Positions 39,590 to 48,330 of a stretch of 64,000 bases of DNA are shown here, one piece after another. The DNA lies in the NCBI GenBank assembly GCA_016869535.1, contig VGDX01000006.1, forward strand, positions 62,001-126,000, in the 5' to 3' direction. The notes under the pieces are model-generated. The model saw only the letters and a list, made by a program, of their open reading frames with translations, had not been told where the DNA came from and searched no databases. A program made the translations under genes and the position numbers. The first letter of the stretch is position 1; the number at the start of each line of letters is the position of its first letter. The DNA is from Alphaproteobacteria bacterium (GTDB lineage: Bacteria > Pseudomonadota > Alphaproteobacteria > Rhizobiales > Methyloligellaceae).

Positions 39590-40351
39590 TCACCCGTCAT
39601 CGTCGATGACGATTGAGACACGCGCCGCGGCAAACACGCTCAAATCATAGTTGACGCACCGGCCACCCGGGAGTGCGTTGACGCTTGCCCAGACAAGAAC
39701 TGGGGCTGTGCGCGGCTGTCCGAGATCAGCAGCCTCCTGGGCGGTAGGCCGGCGGGCTGCAAGCCTGGTGACGGACCGCCGATAACCTACGATGCCGTAG
39801 CTTGCGAAGGTTTTGGTGATTGAGTCGATGTCGGCGAAACGTTCGGCGAAATCCGGAAACAGATCCTCGGGAACGAAATGGCGCGCAATAAGGATCGGTA
39901 TCGCATCACCAAGACGCAGGATCTCGAGCATGACAACCTTGTCTCCGGACCCAAGCGCGAGATTGGCGGCAACGTCTTCCGTAGCCGTCAGTGTCTGTGA
40001 GCGCAGAACGCGAGCAGAGGGTATTTTCCCCGCCGCCTCCATATTATCCGTAAAGCGCGAACGTCCGCCCAAGCGGTAAGAGATGGGGCCGGCGGCAACG
40101 AAGGTGCCGCGACCGCGTCTGATTTCCAGCAGCCCTTGCCCGGTAAGGGATTCGATTGCACGCCTCACTGTGTGCCGGTGAATCCCGAGAGTCTCCGCGA
40201 GTTGGTGCTCGCCCGGCAATTGTTCTCCAGCCTTCAACGCACCGGTTCGGATGGCACGCCGAAGTGTGAGCTCGACCTGTAGCCAAAGGGGCCAGAGGCG
40301 CTCTGTTTCCTCAGGCAAGGAAATCGCCGGGGCAACCATTTGAACCGTCAT
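39590..40351 (-). CDS. GntR-family regulator with UTRA domain (PhnF-like)
   Basis: 253 residues. The N-terminal GntR winged helix spans about residues 20-80 (LRRAIRTGALKAGEQLPGEHQLAETLGIHRHTVRRAIESL). The C-terminal UTRA ligand domain spans about 100-245. This fits the HutC/PhnF subgroup that often controls phosphonate genes. Start at ATG 40351. Divergent from phosphonoacetate hydrolase with 69 bp between, where two palindromes lie; probable repressor of that gene. Confidence 0.85.
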   Translation of the reverse strand: MTVQMVAPAISLPEETERLWPLWLQVELTLRRAIRTGALKAGEQLPGEHQLAETLGIHRHTVRRAIESLTGQGLLEIRRGRGTFVAAGPISYRLGGRSRFTDNMEAAGKIPSARVLRSQTLTATEDVAANLALGSGDKVVMLEILRLGDAIPILIARHFVPEDLFPDFAERFADIDSITKTFASYGIVGYRRSVTRLAARRPTAQEAADLGQPRTAPVLVWASVNALPGGRCVNYDLSVFAAARVSIVIDDDG

Positions 40352-40381
40352 CCCATCGTCATGCAAAGCCGGTACGGTCGC

Positions 40382-40401
40382 GTACATGTACAGACATCTG
40401 T
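40382..40401. promoter_or_regulatory. Candidate GntR/UTRA operator pair
   Basis: Perfect palindrome GTACATGTAC at 40382-40391, immediately followed by the inverted repeat ACAGA-CA-TCTGT at 40390-40401. Both lie between the divergent GntR and phnA starts and just before the phnA RBS. Binding is inferred from symmetry and position. Confidence 0.45.
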
Positions 40402-40420
40402 GCAACAGGATGATGACAAC

Positions 40421-41611
40421 ATGAACAACGCTAAATCAGATCACGCCAGCTCCCAGCAAAGAGCTGTCGTCGTCATGTTCGATGGCCTGGGCCTCGACTA
40501 TTACAGCCAGTCGCCGCTGCCGACGTTGAAATCCTGGGCAAAAACCGGCCTTTTTGCTGAAGTCCAAGCAGTGCTGCCCACGGTGACCAACGCGAACAAT
40601 GCCTCGATCTGCTGCGGTGCCTGGCCAAGCGTGCATGGCGTGATCGGCAACTCCTACTTGGATGAACGAACAGGCGAAGAAGAATATCTCGAGGAAAGCG
40701 CATTACTTTGTGCACCAACCCTGTTTGATCGGGCCGCGCGTGAGGGCGTGCGCTCCGCGCTGCTTACTAGCAAGAAGAAAACGACATCGCTTCTGGGGCA
40801 GGGCGCTGAGATTCTTCTCGCCGCGGAGGCGCCAAACGGCGATTGGGAAAAGATCCTTGGACCCGCTCCCCAGATTTATTCGCGTGAGATCAACTATTGG
40901 CTCTTACGTGCGGCGATCCACATCCTCCGCACGCGGCCTGACATTGGCTGCCTTTATGTGCACACCACCGATTATGCCATGCATGAATGGGCGCCGGATG
41001 AACCCGAGTCGCAAGAGCATGTCGCTACGCTCGATGGGCTTCTACGGGAGGCTGCCGAGACCGCGCCCGATGCTGCGTTCCTCGTCAGCGCCGACCATGG
41101 CTTGAACTACAAGACTCGCTGCTGGGACCTTGAAAAGGCCTGCGCTTCGCGCGGCCTGCCGATCCGTATCGCAATCTCCGCCGAGCGCGACAAGTATCTA
41201 CGCCATCATCGCGGCTTTGGCGGTATGGCCTGGGTCTATACGCTGAAATCGGAAGACATGGCCGCCGTCAAATCGCTTCTGCTGTCATTAGATGGAGTAG
41301 AATCCGTGCTGACCCGCGCCGAAGCTTCGGAGAAGTTTCACCTGATGCCCGAGCGTATCGGCGAACTCGTTGTGGTGGGTGACCGAGACACGGTATTCGG
41401 CCATCTGGAAACGGACATGGAAAATCTACCATCGCGATATCGCAGCCACGGTTCGCGTCACGAGCTTGGCGTGCCACTTATCTTGCACAATGCCAAAGAC
41501 GCGCCTGGCCATGCTTATTTTCGCAACAATCTCGATCTCGCCCGTTGGCTTTATCCGCTGGCGGATAGCGGTGTCGGGAAGGTCAAAATTCACGACGAGG
41601 TGCCTGTTTAA
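40421..41611 (+). CDS. phnA: Phosphonoacetate hydrolase
   Basis: Zn-dependent alkaline-phosphatase-superfamily enzyme of 396 residues that splits phosphonoacetate into acetate and phosphate. All expected residues are visible: Asp21 (VMFDGLG), nucleophile Thr56 (TVTNANN), Asp184 and His188 (TTDYAMHEW), Asp225 and His226 (SADHG), and His347 (GSRHELGVPL). ATG 40421 follows ACAGGA at 10 nt. The upstream steps PhnW and PhnY (from 2-aminoethylphosphonate) are not in the window, so phosphonoacetate may be imported or these genes lie elsewhere. Confidence 0.9.
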   Translation: MNNAKSDHASSQQRAVVVMFDGLGLDYYSQSPLPTLKSWAKTGLFAEVQAVLPTVTNANNASICCGAWPSVHGVIGNSYLDERTGEEEYLEESALLCAPTLFDRAAREGVRSALLTSKKKTTSLLGQGAEILLAAEAPNGDWEKILGPAPQIYSREINYWLLRAAIHILRTRPDIGCLYVHTTDYAMHEWAPDEPESQEHVATLDGLLREAAETAPDAAFLVSADHGLNYKTRCWDLEKACASRGLPIRIAISAERDKYLRHHRGFGGMAWVYTLKSEDMAAVKSLLLSLDGVESVLTRAEASEKFHLMPERIGELVVVGDRDTVFGHLETDMENLPSRYRSHGSRHELGVPLILHNAKDAPGHAYFRNNLDLARWLYPLADSGVGKVKIHDEVPV

Positions 41612-41753
41612 CCAAAAGCAGCAGCTAAGCCGCGCGATAACTTAGAACATCTTAATTCTGGGTGCCTAAACACTGGCATACGGAACATATGACTGTGCCG
41701 AATATTCGAGTTTATCAGTAACTGTGTCGCTACTTATTTAGAAGTCTCGTCTC

Positions 41754-41771
41754 CCGTCATCAAACTGCAAT
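41754..41771. promoter_or_regulatory. Possible Pho box
   Basis: CCGTCAT-CAAA-CTGCAAT resembles the direct-repeat PhoB site (two CTGTCAT-like 7-mers, 4 nt apart) with 6/7 and 5/7 matches. It lies about 85 bp before the PstS-like start. Weak, but the position fits. Confidence 0.3.
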
Positions 41772-41856
41772 CACACAAAGCTAGGTTTTAAGGGCGCGAT
41801 CGGCGGGGGATTTCGCACGATTTCTTCCAAACAGATTGGTGACGGAGGCTTACCCG

Positions 41857-42542
41857 ATGAAACATCTGATCTTCCGCGATGTGGCGGCATCCGCTGCGAC
41901 CTTGATACTTTGCACTGCGCTTCAGCTGCAGCTGCCGGTGCTGGCGCAGTCTGACGAACTGCGTGTCGGCGGTTCGACCACGCTCGTGCCGAGTGTCGTC
42001 AACGCCGCAAGCACCTTCATGGAGACATATGAAACCTGGGATCAGGCAGGGACCAGTCTGCCGGCACAACAGACCATCATCTATGTGACAGGCGGTGGTT
42101 CAGGGTTCGGCGTGAAGTCGGCCACCAACGGTATCGTCGATATCGGCATGGTGTCGCGCGACCTCAAAGACAAGGAGAAGGACGCGCTTGGGAAATATGA
42201 GGCGGTGCTGGTCGGCAAGGACGCCGTGGCGATCGCAACGAAAACGAACAATCCGCTGGCCAAGCTGCGCAAGGACCTGAGCACCGATGAGGTGCGCAAG
42301 CTGTTCAGCGGCACTTACAAAACCTACAAGGACTTCGATCCGTCTCTTCCCGATCAGGAGATCGTGCTCCTGGTGCGTGACGCGAGCGCCGGCTCAGCCG
42401 AGATATTTCAGGATAAGATCATGGGTGAGACGCAGGTTTCACCCGGTGCCTTGCAGATGCCAAGCCAGGGCGCGCTGGTGAAGAAACTCGAGTCTAATCC
42501 CAACGCACTGGTCTACATGTCCTCTGGTCTGGCCAACGACAA
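41857..42542 (+). pseudogene. 3'-truncated PstS-like phosphate-binding protein
   Basis: It has a signal peptide and the start DELRVGGSTTLVPSVVNAA of a phosphate ABC-type binding protein, continuing through GGGSGFGVKSATNGIVDIGMVSRDL and VSPGALQMPSQGALVKKLESNPNALVYM. Homology ends near residue 230 (SGLANDN). Codons beyond belong, in another frame, to a CHAD protein. The open frame runs on to 42855 with a nonsense tail. A full-length protein would be about 280-340 residues. The 5' end is good: ATG 41857 with GGAGG. Confidence 0.7.
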
Positions 42543-43220
42543 CGCGAACATTCACAGCTCGAGTGGATCACCAAGGAGCTGGGACCGGCGGGCGATCTCG
42601 ACGTTTTTGCCGTGGAAGTGCTTAAGCCGTTGCAAGCAGCACATCCTCAGGATGACGACATGGCGGAACTCCACCGCAGTTACGGCGAACGTCGCGCCGC
42701 GGCCTATAGCCAGGCTGCGGGTTCTATCCGGTCGGATCGGTTTCGTATGGCCTTGCTCGATATTGCCGAGTGGGTCGAGATCGGACCCTGGACACGCCTG
42801 GATGACCCCGACCGCGTGGCGAAACGCAACCGTCCCGCCGCAGAACATGCGATGAAAGAACTACGCCGTCTGCGCAAGCGCATCAGGGGCTGGGGCGCTG
42901 ATATGGATGAGCTCAGCGTGAGCCAACTGCACAGGTTGCGCATCCGCACCAAGCGGCTCCGTTACGGGACGGAATTTTTCTCGGCCACCTTTCCCGGCAA
43001 GAAAGCGGCAAAACGCCGCGAGAAATCACTTGAAGCGCTCAAAGACCTACAAGATGCGTTGGGCAACCTCAACGATCTCGCAATGCGGCATACCCTGACC
43101 GCCGGGGAAAGCACAGGACACGAGCTTGTCGGTTACGAGGCGTATGTCGATAAATTGCTGGGTGCCGCCAAGGACGCCTATAAGCGGTTCGTGCGTGCCA
43201 AGGCCTTCTGGAAGGCGTAG
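42543..43220 (+). pseudogene. 5'-truncated CHAD-domain protein
   Basis: CHAD (histidine-rich, polyphosphate-associated) domain readable from QLEWITKELGPAGDLDVF at about 42555 to the stop at 43220. Family features are LHRLRIRTKRLRYGTEFF, EALKDLQDALGNLNDLA and positively charged helices. The N-terminal part of the domain and any CYTH domain are missing, because the sequence begins at the junction with the PstS-like fragment. A GTG at 42612 could start a 202-residue remnant protein. Convergent with the hibernation factor gene, 2 bp apart. Confidence 0.65.
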
Positions 43221-43222
43221 CG

Positions 43223-43585
43223 CTATTTGTTGGCCGTCCGTGGCGTGTGTGTCTTCACGTCACCGCGCATCCGCCGCGTTTGGTCTTCGAGCTGCCGCGC
43301 TGCCGCGGCGAAGGCGTCGCGGATGGCGACATAGACGTCCTCATGGGCTTGGTCGATAGGACCGGCGCGGTCGACGATAATATCCTTACCCGGCACGCTG
43401 ATATCGAGACGCACGGTATAGAGCTTGCCCTTGTGCTGGTGGCGATGCGGCGCCTCGACCACAACGCTACAGCCGACAATACGGTCGTGGAAACGCTTAA
43501 GTTTCGCCGCCTTCTTGCGAATGCGATCCTCGACGGCGGGGGAGGGGTCCATGTTCCGGAAGCTGATCTGCAAGGGGATCTGCAT
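43223..43585 (-). CDS. hpf: Ribosome hibernation factor / sigma-54 modulation family (HPF/YfiA-like)
   Basis: Short form, 120 residues from ATG 43585. It starts MQIPLQISFRNMDPSPAVEDRIRKKAAKL and contains DISVPGKDIIVDRAG...DVYVAIRDAFAAAARQLED, the S30AE fold. There is no long-form C-terminal extension. Members bind the 30S subunit in resting cells. Divergent from a cytochrome c gene with a FixK/FNR-type box between, so low oxygen probably induces it. Confidence 0.88.
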   Translation of the reverse strand: MQIPLQISFRNMDPSPAVEDRIRKKAAKLKRFHDRIVGCSVVVEAPHRHQHKGKLYTVRLDISVPGKDIIVDRAGPIDQAHEDVYVAIRDAFAAAARQLEDQTRRMRGDVKTHTPRTANK

Positions 43586-43659
43586 GCTCTCTTTATCTCC
43601 TCTGCTCGTCGTTCCGTCCAGCAATTCCCTGTAAAATGCCTGAAAGACCGAAAGGTTCT

Positions 43660-43673
43660 TTGAGTTGGGTCAA
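43660..43673. promoter_or_regulatory. FixK/FNR-type box
   Basis: TTGA-GTTGGG-TCAA, a perfect TTGA-N6-TCAA site between the divergent hibernation factor and cytochrome c/Usp genes. Likely target of the FixK-type regulator at 48331. Confidence 0.7.
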
Positions 43674-43726
43674 GGCTGCCTCCTTCGCCTTGGCCTCTAT
43701 TACCAGCAGGCAATAAGGAGCCGACG

Positions 43727-44053
43727 ATGCGCGTTCTGATACTGTTGATCCCGTTCTTGTTTTCAATCAATCAAGCCAAGGCCGAGCGCGTGGGCGATCC
43801 CCAGGCGGGTTACACCTACGCCAAGGAGGTCTGCGCGCAATGCCACGGCATATCCGCCGAGGCCTCGCCGCTGCCTCAGGCGACAAGATTCCGGGAGATT
43901 GCCGACCGGCCGGGCGTAACCGGCACGGCGCTCGCCGTGTGGCTCCAGACCACGCATCCCACCATGCCGAATATCATCGTAGATAAAGAGGACATGTGGA
44001 ACGTCATCGCCTACATACTCGATCTGAAGGACCGCGATCGGGACAAAGATTAG
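43727..44053 (+). CDS. Small periplasmic cytochrome c
   Basis: 108 residues with signal peptide (VLILLIPFLFSINQAKA) and a single heme motif CAQCH. A later TTHPTMPNI provides a plausible axial Met. It belongs to the class I cytochrome c type with short spacing. First gene after the FixK box at 43660; 7 bp before the Usp gene. Electron partner unknown. Confidence 0.85.
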   Translation: MRVLILLIPFLFSINQAKAERVGDPQAGYTYAKEVCAQCHGISAEASPLPQATRFREIADRPGVTGTALAVWLQTTHPTMPNIIVDKEDMWNVIAYILDLKDRDRDKD

Positions 44054-44060
44054 TATTGGG

Positions 44061-44897
44061 ATGGTGCAAGCCATGAAGCTGGTCAGAATCCTGCTTCCTA
44101 TCAGCCAGCACGGCACGACGACGGCTTGCACCAATGCCGCCTTCGATCTAGCCGCGCGTTTCGGCATGACGGTACAAGCCTTTCTGCCGTGTCCGGCGCC
44201 TGAGCAGCGCGTGCCTTATTCGACCGAGCTGAGCCCGTTCTATTTCGATGAGCTGATCGATGTCGGCAAGAAGCAGATCGCGCTCGAGAAGCGGCACGGC
44301 AAGCAATGGCTGCAGAAGACCGCAAAGGCTTTCCCGAAGGTGAAGACCGAGCTCGTCGCCGCGGAAGGGCTCATCGCGCCTTCTGTGGCGTCGCAGGCGA
44401 AGCTTGCCGACTTCACCGTGTTGCCGGGCATGGGCGAGGAAGAAGATGTGTTCTGGGCCGTCGTGCGCGATGCGGCTCTTTTTCAGTCGGGACGACCGGT
44501 TCTGGTCGTGCCGGAGAGGGCTAAGACTCCGGTCGGTGAAACGGTCGTGGTGGCGTGGAAAGACAGCAGCGAGGCGGTGCGCGCGGTGAGGGCTGCCGAG
44601 CCGTTCCTCATCAAGGCCAAGCACATCCGCCTGGTCAGTGTCACGGAGAACAGCAAGGATGAGACCGCCGCGGGGATGGCCGACTATCTTACCCGCGCCG
44701 GACTTCGCATCGAGCTTGTCAGGCTTGCATCGAAAGGACGTGACGTGGGCGAGGTGCTGCTCAAGTCCGCTGCCGGCAAGGGCAGTTTGCTGGTCATGGG
44801 TGCTTATGGGCGCTGGCGCTGGCAGGAATGGGTATTCGGCGGCGCGACCCAATACGTGCTGCGCCATACGGCGATACCGGTACTGATGACGCATTAG
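44061..44897 (+). CDS. Universal stress protein (UspA family)
   Basis: 278 residues, cytoplasmic. The N-terminal half starts MVQAMKLVRILLPISQHG. The C-terminal Usp half has VVVAWKDSSEAVRAVRAAEPFL and the nucleotide-binding ending LLVMGAYGRWRWQEWVFGGATQYVLRHTAIPVLM (G-x2-G-x9-G type). Follows the small cytochrome c closely, so it shares the FixK-controlled promoter (inference). Confidence 0.9.
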   Translation: MVQAMKLVRILLPISQHGTTTACTNAAFDLAARFGMTVQAFLPCPAPEQRVPYSTELSPFYFDELIDVGKKQIALEKRHGKQWLQKTAKAFPKVKTELVAAEGLIAPSVASQAKLADFTVLPGMGEEEDVFWAVVRDAALFQSGRPVLVVPERAKTPVGETVVVAWKDSSEAVRAVRAAEPFLIKAKHIRLVSVTENSKDETAAGMADYLTRAGLRIELVRLASKGRDVGEVLLKSAAGKGSLLVMGAYGRWRWQEWVFGGATQYVLRHTAIPVLMTH

Positions 44898-44924
44898 GGA
44901 CGGGCTTGCGCCGCCCCGTGGATT

Positions 44925-45173
44925 CTAGCGTCGCAATAGAATGCCGAGGAGAAAGCCGACCCCAACCGCCATGCCAAGGGTCTTAACCGGCTCGCGCCTC
45001 ACGGCGTCTTCCAGAGCGACCAGGGCATCATTGGCCGTGTCTTGCACGCGCTCGGCCTGATGACTGCCGGCGCGCTTGAGCGAATTGGTGAGATTCTCGA
45101 CGTCCCGGCGAATTTTCTCGATATCTTCGCCAAGGGCTTGATGGCTCGGCATTTCGGCATCTTGCGGGGCCAT
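44925..45173 (-). CDS. DUF883/ElaB-like small membrane protein
   Basis: 82 residues: an amphipathic helix (EDIEKIRRDVENLTNSLKRAG...DALVALEDAVRREPVKTL) and a single C-terminal membrane helix GMAVGVGFLLGILLRR. This is the layout of ElaB/YqjD-type inner-membrane proteins, some of which bind ribosomes in stationary phase. Divergent from the CBS-BON gene with a FixK box between. Confidence 0.75.
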   Translation of the reverse strand: MAPQDAEMPSHQALGEDIEKIRRDVENLTNSLKRAGSHQAERVQDTANDALVALEDAVRREPVKTLGMAVGVGFLLGILLRR

Positions 45174-45234
45174 ATTTTTCCTCCATTTGCGTTTCTGGGC
45201 TGGTCTAAGCTAATCCCTAGAGGATGGGCAAGTG

Positions 45235-45248
45235 TTGAGACGGATCAA
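45235..45248. promoter_or_regulatory. FixK/FNR-type box
   Basis: TTGA-GACGGA-TCAA lies between the divergent DUF883 and CBS-BON genes. Same pattern as the site at 43660. Confidence 0.7.
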
Positions 45249-45304
45249 GGTGTCTCCCTTGGAGCCATCTGATAAGTCTACTGTAAAAGGGGAGGAGCCA
45301 GGAA

Positions 45305-46024
45305 ATGAAAGCGGCCGATATCATGACCACAAAGGTGGTCACCGTCGCCGCGGATGCGACCGCCCAGGAGGCCGCGGCGCTGATGCTTCGCCATCATATC
45401 AGCGCATTACCCGTGGTCGATCAGGCGGGCAAGCTCATCGGCATCGTCAGCGAAGGCGACCTGATGCGCCGCGGGGAGCTTGGCACCGAACGCGAGCGAT
45501 CCTGGTGGCTCAACCTCCTAACGTCAAATCGGTCACTCGCTGCCGATTATGCCAAGGCGCATGGCCGCAAGGTTTCCGAAGTGATGAGTCGCAAGCTGAT
45601 CACCGCGAAACCGGACACGCCGATAAACGATATCGCGCTTCTTCTCGAGCAGCATGCGATCAAGCGCGTGCCGATCATTGATCAGGGCAAACTTGTGGGC
45701 ATCGTTGCCCGCGCCAATCTGGTACAGGCTCTCGCCGGACTGCAAATCAAGACGGCAGAAGCGCGGGGCGGCAAGGATACCGAGATCAGAAAAGAGGTCC
45801 TGGAGCGGCTGAGCGGTGCACCGTGGCGTCCCTGGCTACTGAACGTCACCGTGCATGACGGCGTGGCCGAGCTCTGGGGCATCGCCAATTCAGGCGACGA
45901 AAAGACCGCGGCAGGCGTCGCGGTGGAGAACGTGCCCGGCGTCGTCAAAGTGAATAACCATATCATCGTGCGGCCGCATAACTGGGCCGAGGCGAAGCCG
46001 TATTTCGCCGAGGACGCCGAGTAG
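45305..46024 (+). CDS. CBS-BON domain protein
   Basis: 239 residues: two CBS domains (about 6-60 and 92-148) and a C-terminal BON domain (about 155-228, with DGVAELWGIANSGDEKTAAGVAVENVPGV). Such proteins are thought to sense adenylates and are frequent in stress and hypoxia regulons. The ATG at 45305 has GGAGGAG 6-8 nt upstream. Position behind the FixK box suggests induction at low oxygen. Confidence 0.88.
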   Translation: MKAADIMTTKVVTVAADATAQEAAALMLRHHISALPVVDQAGKLIGIVSEGDLMRRGELGTERERSWWLNLLTSNRSLAADYAKAHGRKVSEVMSRKLITAKPDTPINDIALLLEQHAIKRVPIIDQGKLVGIVARANLVQALAGLQIKTAEARGGKDTEIRKEVLERLSGAPWRPWLLNVTVHDGVAELWGIANSGDEKTAAGVAVENVPGVVKVNNHIIVRPHNWAEAKPYFAEDAE

Positions 46025-46079
46025 AGGTGAGCCGGCGTTTCGCCTGTTCCTCTCGCGGCGGTAAGAGCTAGAATTCGGA

Positions 46080-47609
46080 ATGCACGGCCCGCTACCAGCA
46101 GGCTCAAGCGAGGGGCGCTTGGCGCGCCAGTGGAACGCGCTTCGCGATCCAGAGACATCGCTCACTCATTATATGGCGGCGCTTGGCGCCGTCCTGCTTC
46201 TGCTCCTGCTCGCCTGGTCTCTCCATCCTTGGCTCACAGATCGTGGTGCTTTCGTCATCTTCCTACCGGCCGTATTGATTGCGGCAGGCTTCGGCGGTAT
46301 CGGACCCGGCCTTCTCGCCACGGCGCTTGGCGTCGCCATCGGACTTCTGCTCGCGGGGGCCGGGTCGCTCACTGATCCGGAGATCCTCGAGGCCGGTCTC
46401 TTTGCGCTGGTGGGCGTGGGAATTTCCTGGTTCGGGGAGCAGCTCCGCAAAGCACGCCTTCGCAGCCACAAAAGCGCGCGGGATCTCCTGGCACGCGAGG
46501 CGCATCTTCGCTCGATCCTCGATGCCGTTCCCGACGCCACCGTGGTCATCGACGAGCAAGGCATCGTCCAGTCCTTCAGCGCCGCGGCGGAAAGGCTCTT
46601 CGGCTATGGTCAGCCTGAAGTCCTGGGACGGAATGTCAGCATGCTGATGCCGCCACCCTATCGCGACGAGCATGATCGCTATATCGCGCGCTATCTTGCC
46701 ACCGGCGAGAAACGCATCATCGGCATCGACCGGGTGGTCACCGGCGAGCGCAAGGATGGCTCGACCTTTCCCATGAAGCTCGAAGTGGGCGAGATGCAGT
46801 CGGGCGACCGACGCTATTTCACCGGCTTCATTCGCGATTTGACCGAGCGGCAGGAGACCGAGCATCAGCTGCATGAGCTTCAGACGGAACTGGCCCGTCT
46901 TTCGAGGCTCACTGCGCTCGGAGAGATGGCATCGACCTTGGCGCACGAAATCAATCAGCCGCTCTCGGCCATCACCAACTATCTCCAGGGCTGTACCCGG
47001 CTGCTCGAACCGGTGGATCACCCAAACGTGCCTAAAATTCGCGAAGCGCTCGGCGAAACCACCAAGCAGACCTTGCGTGCCGGCCATATCATCCGTCAGC
47101 TGCGTGAGTTTGTATCGCGGGGCGAGACCGAGAAGCGACCCGAGAACATCAACAAGCTGATCGAGGAGGCGAGCGCGCTAGCGCTGGTCGGCGCCAAGGA
47201 GGCGGGGGTCAAGACCCTGTTCCGCTTCGACACGGAGATATTGCCGGTGCTGGCGGAGAAGGTGCAGATTCAGCAGGTTTTGCTCAATCTCATGCGCAAC
47301 GCTATTGAGGCCATGCAGGATAGCGAGCGCAAGGAGCTGGTCGTTGCCACGACCGCCAAGCACAAGGATGTCGTCGAGGTCAGCGTCTCCGACACCGGCA
47401 GCGGCCTGTCGGCTGAGATCGCCGACCGGCTGTTCCAGCCCTTCGTCACCACCAAACCCGCAGGCATGGGCGTCGGGCTATCGATCTCCAAGCGCATCGT
47501 CGAGGCGCATGGCGGCAAGATGTGGGCCGAGCCAAACCCCGAACGTGGCACGGTGTTCCGCTTCACTTTGATGTCAGCTCAAGACATGGGCTATGACCAT
47601 GACGGATAG
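46080..47609 (+). CDS. fixL: Oxygen-sensing histidine kinase FixL
   Basis: 509 residues. Four hydrophobic segments (about 32-118) are followed by a heme PAS domain (about 140-258). The heme-ligand His198 in YRDEHDRY and the oxygen-contact Arg218 in GIDRVV match FixL positions. The HisKA box is [10 protein letters not shown] with His289, and the HATPase_c domain carries [16 protein letters not shown] and GMGVGLSIS. Overlaps fixJ by 17 bp. It should signal low oxygen to FixJ. Confidence 0.93.
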   Translation: MHGPLPAGSSEGRLARQWNALRDPETSLTHYMAALGAVLLLLLLAWSLHPWLTDRGAFVIFLPAVLIAAGFGGIGPGLLATALGVAIGLLLAGAGSLTDPEILEAGLFALVGVGISWFGEQLRKARLRSHKSARDLLAREAHLRSILDAVPDATVVIDEQGIVQSFSAAAERLFGYGQPEVLGRNVSMLMPPPYRDEHDRYIARYLATGEKRIIGIDRVVTGERKDGSTFPMKLEVGEMQSGDRRYFTGFIRDLTERQETEHQLHELQTELARLSRLTALGEMASTLAHEINQPLSAITNYLQGCTRLLEPVDHPNVPKIREALGETTKQTLRAGHIIRQLREFVSRGETEKRPENINKLIEEASALALVGAKEAGVKTLFRFDTEILPVLAEKVQIQQVLLNLMRNAIEAMQDSERKELVVATTAKHKDVVEVSVSDTGSGLSAEIADRLFQPFVTTKPAGMGVGLSISKRIVEAHGGKMWAEPNPERGTVFRFTLMSAQDMGYDHDG

Positions 47610-48225
47610 CGGCGTGGTTCATATCGTCGATGACGACGAAGCCGTGCGCCAGTCGCTCGCCTTCATGTTGAGTGCGGCAGGCCTGCCGGTACGTCTCTAC
47701 GAATCAGCCACCGCTTTTCTGGCCGCGCTCAAAGGCGTGCAGAACGGCTGCCTGATCACCGACATTCGCATGCCGGACATGACCGGCATCGAGCTGCTGC
47801 ATGAATTGAGGTCCAAGGCTTGCAGCCTTCCCGCCATTGTCATCACCGGACATGGCGATGTACCGCTGGCGGTGGAGGCGATGAAGGCCGGCGCCATCGA
47901 CTTCATCGAAAAGCCATTCGATGAGGAGGAGATCCTGCACGCTGTGCGCATGGCGCTGGAACGCAGCGGCGACAGGGAAGGTTTGGACGAGCCTGAAGTC
48001 TTGGCCAAGCTCGCAAGTCTCTCGGAACGCGAGCGTCAAGTGCTCGAAGGCCTGATCGCCGGCCATCCCAACAAGACCATCGCCAACGATCTCGGCATCA
48101 GCCCGCGTACCGTCGAGGTCTATCGCGCCAATCTGATGACCAAGATGCAGGCGAAGAGCCTGTCGGATCTGATCCGCATGGCGATTTTGGCGCAGGTACT
48201 ACCGGCGCCCCGCACCACGAAATAA
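47593..48225 (+). CDS. fixJ: Response regulator FixJ
   Basis: 210 residues. The receiver domain has phospho-acceptor Asp57 ([12 protein letters not shown]), Thr in [12 protein letters not shown] and Lys in IEKPF. The C-terminal LuxR/GerE HTH is [43 protein letters not shown]. Either ATG 47593 or 47599 may start it. Co-transcribed with fixL; its probable target is the box in front of the FixK-type gene 105 bp downstream. Confidence 0.94.
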   Translation: MTMTDSGVVHIVDDDEAVRQSLAFMLSAAGLPVRLYESATAFLAALKGVQNGCLITDIRMPDMTGIELLHELRSKACSLPAIVITGHGDVPLAVEAMKAGAIDFIEKPFDEEEILHAVRMALERSGDREGLDEPEVLAKLASLSERERQVLEGLIAGHPNKTIANDLGISPRTVEVYRANLMTKMQAKSLSDLIRMAILAQVLPAPRTTK

Positions 48226-48238
48226 AGGCTGAGCGGCC

Positions 48239-48254
48239 TACGTAGTTTCCCTTA
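48239..48254 (+). promoter_or_regulatory. FixJ-binding box in the fixK promoter
   Basis: TACGTAGTTTCCCTTA matches closely the FixJ recognition element known from rhizobial fixK promoters. It lies 76 bp upstream of the FixK-type start codon. Confidence 0.75.
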
Positions 48255-48330
48255 GGTGCCCGTCACGAATTTTCGGCCCTCTCCGAGTCGCCTAGCTTTG
48301 GCTTAGCAGCGTCCTTCGGAGGGATCAGCC

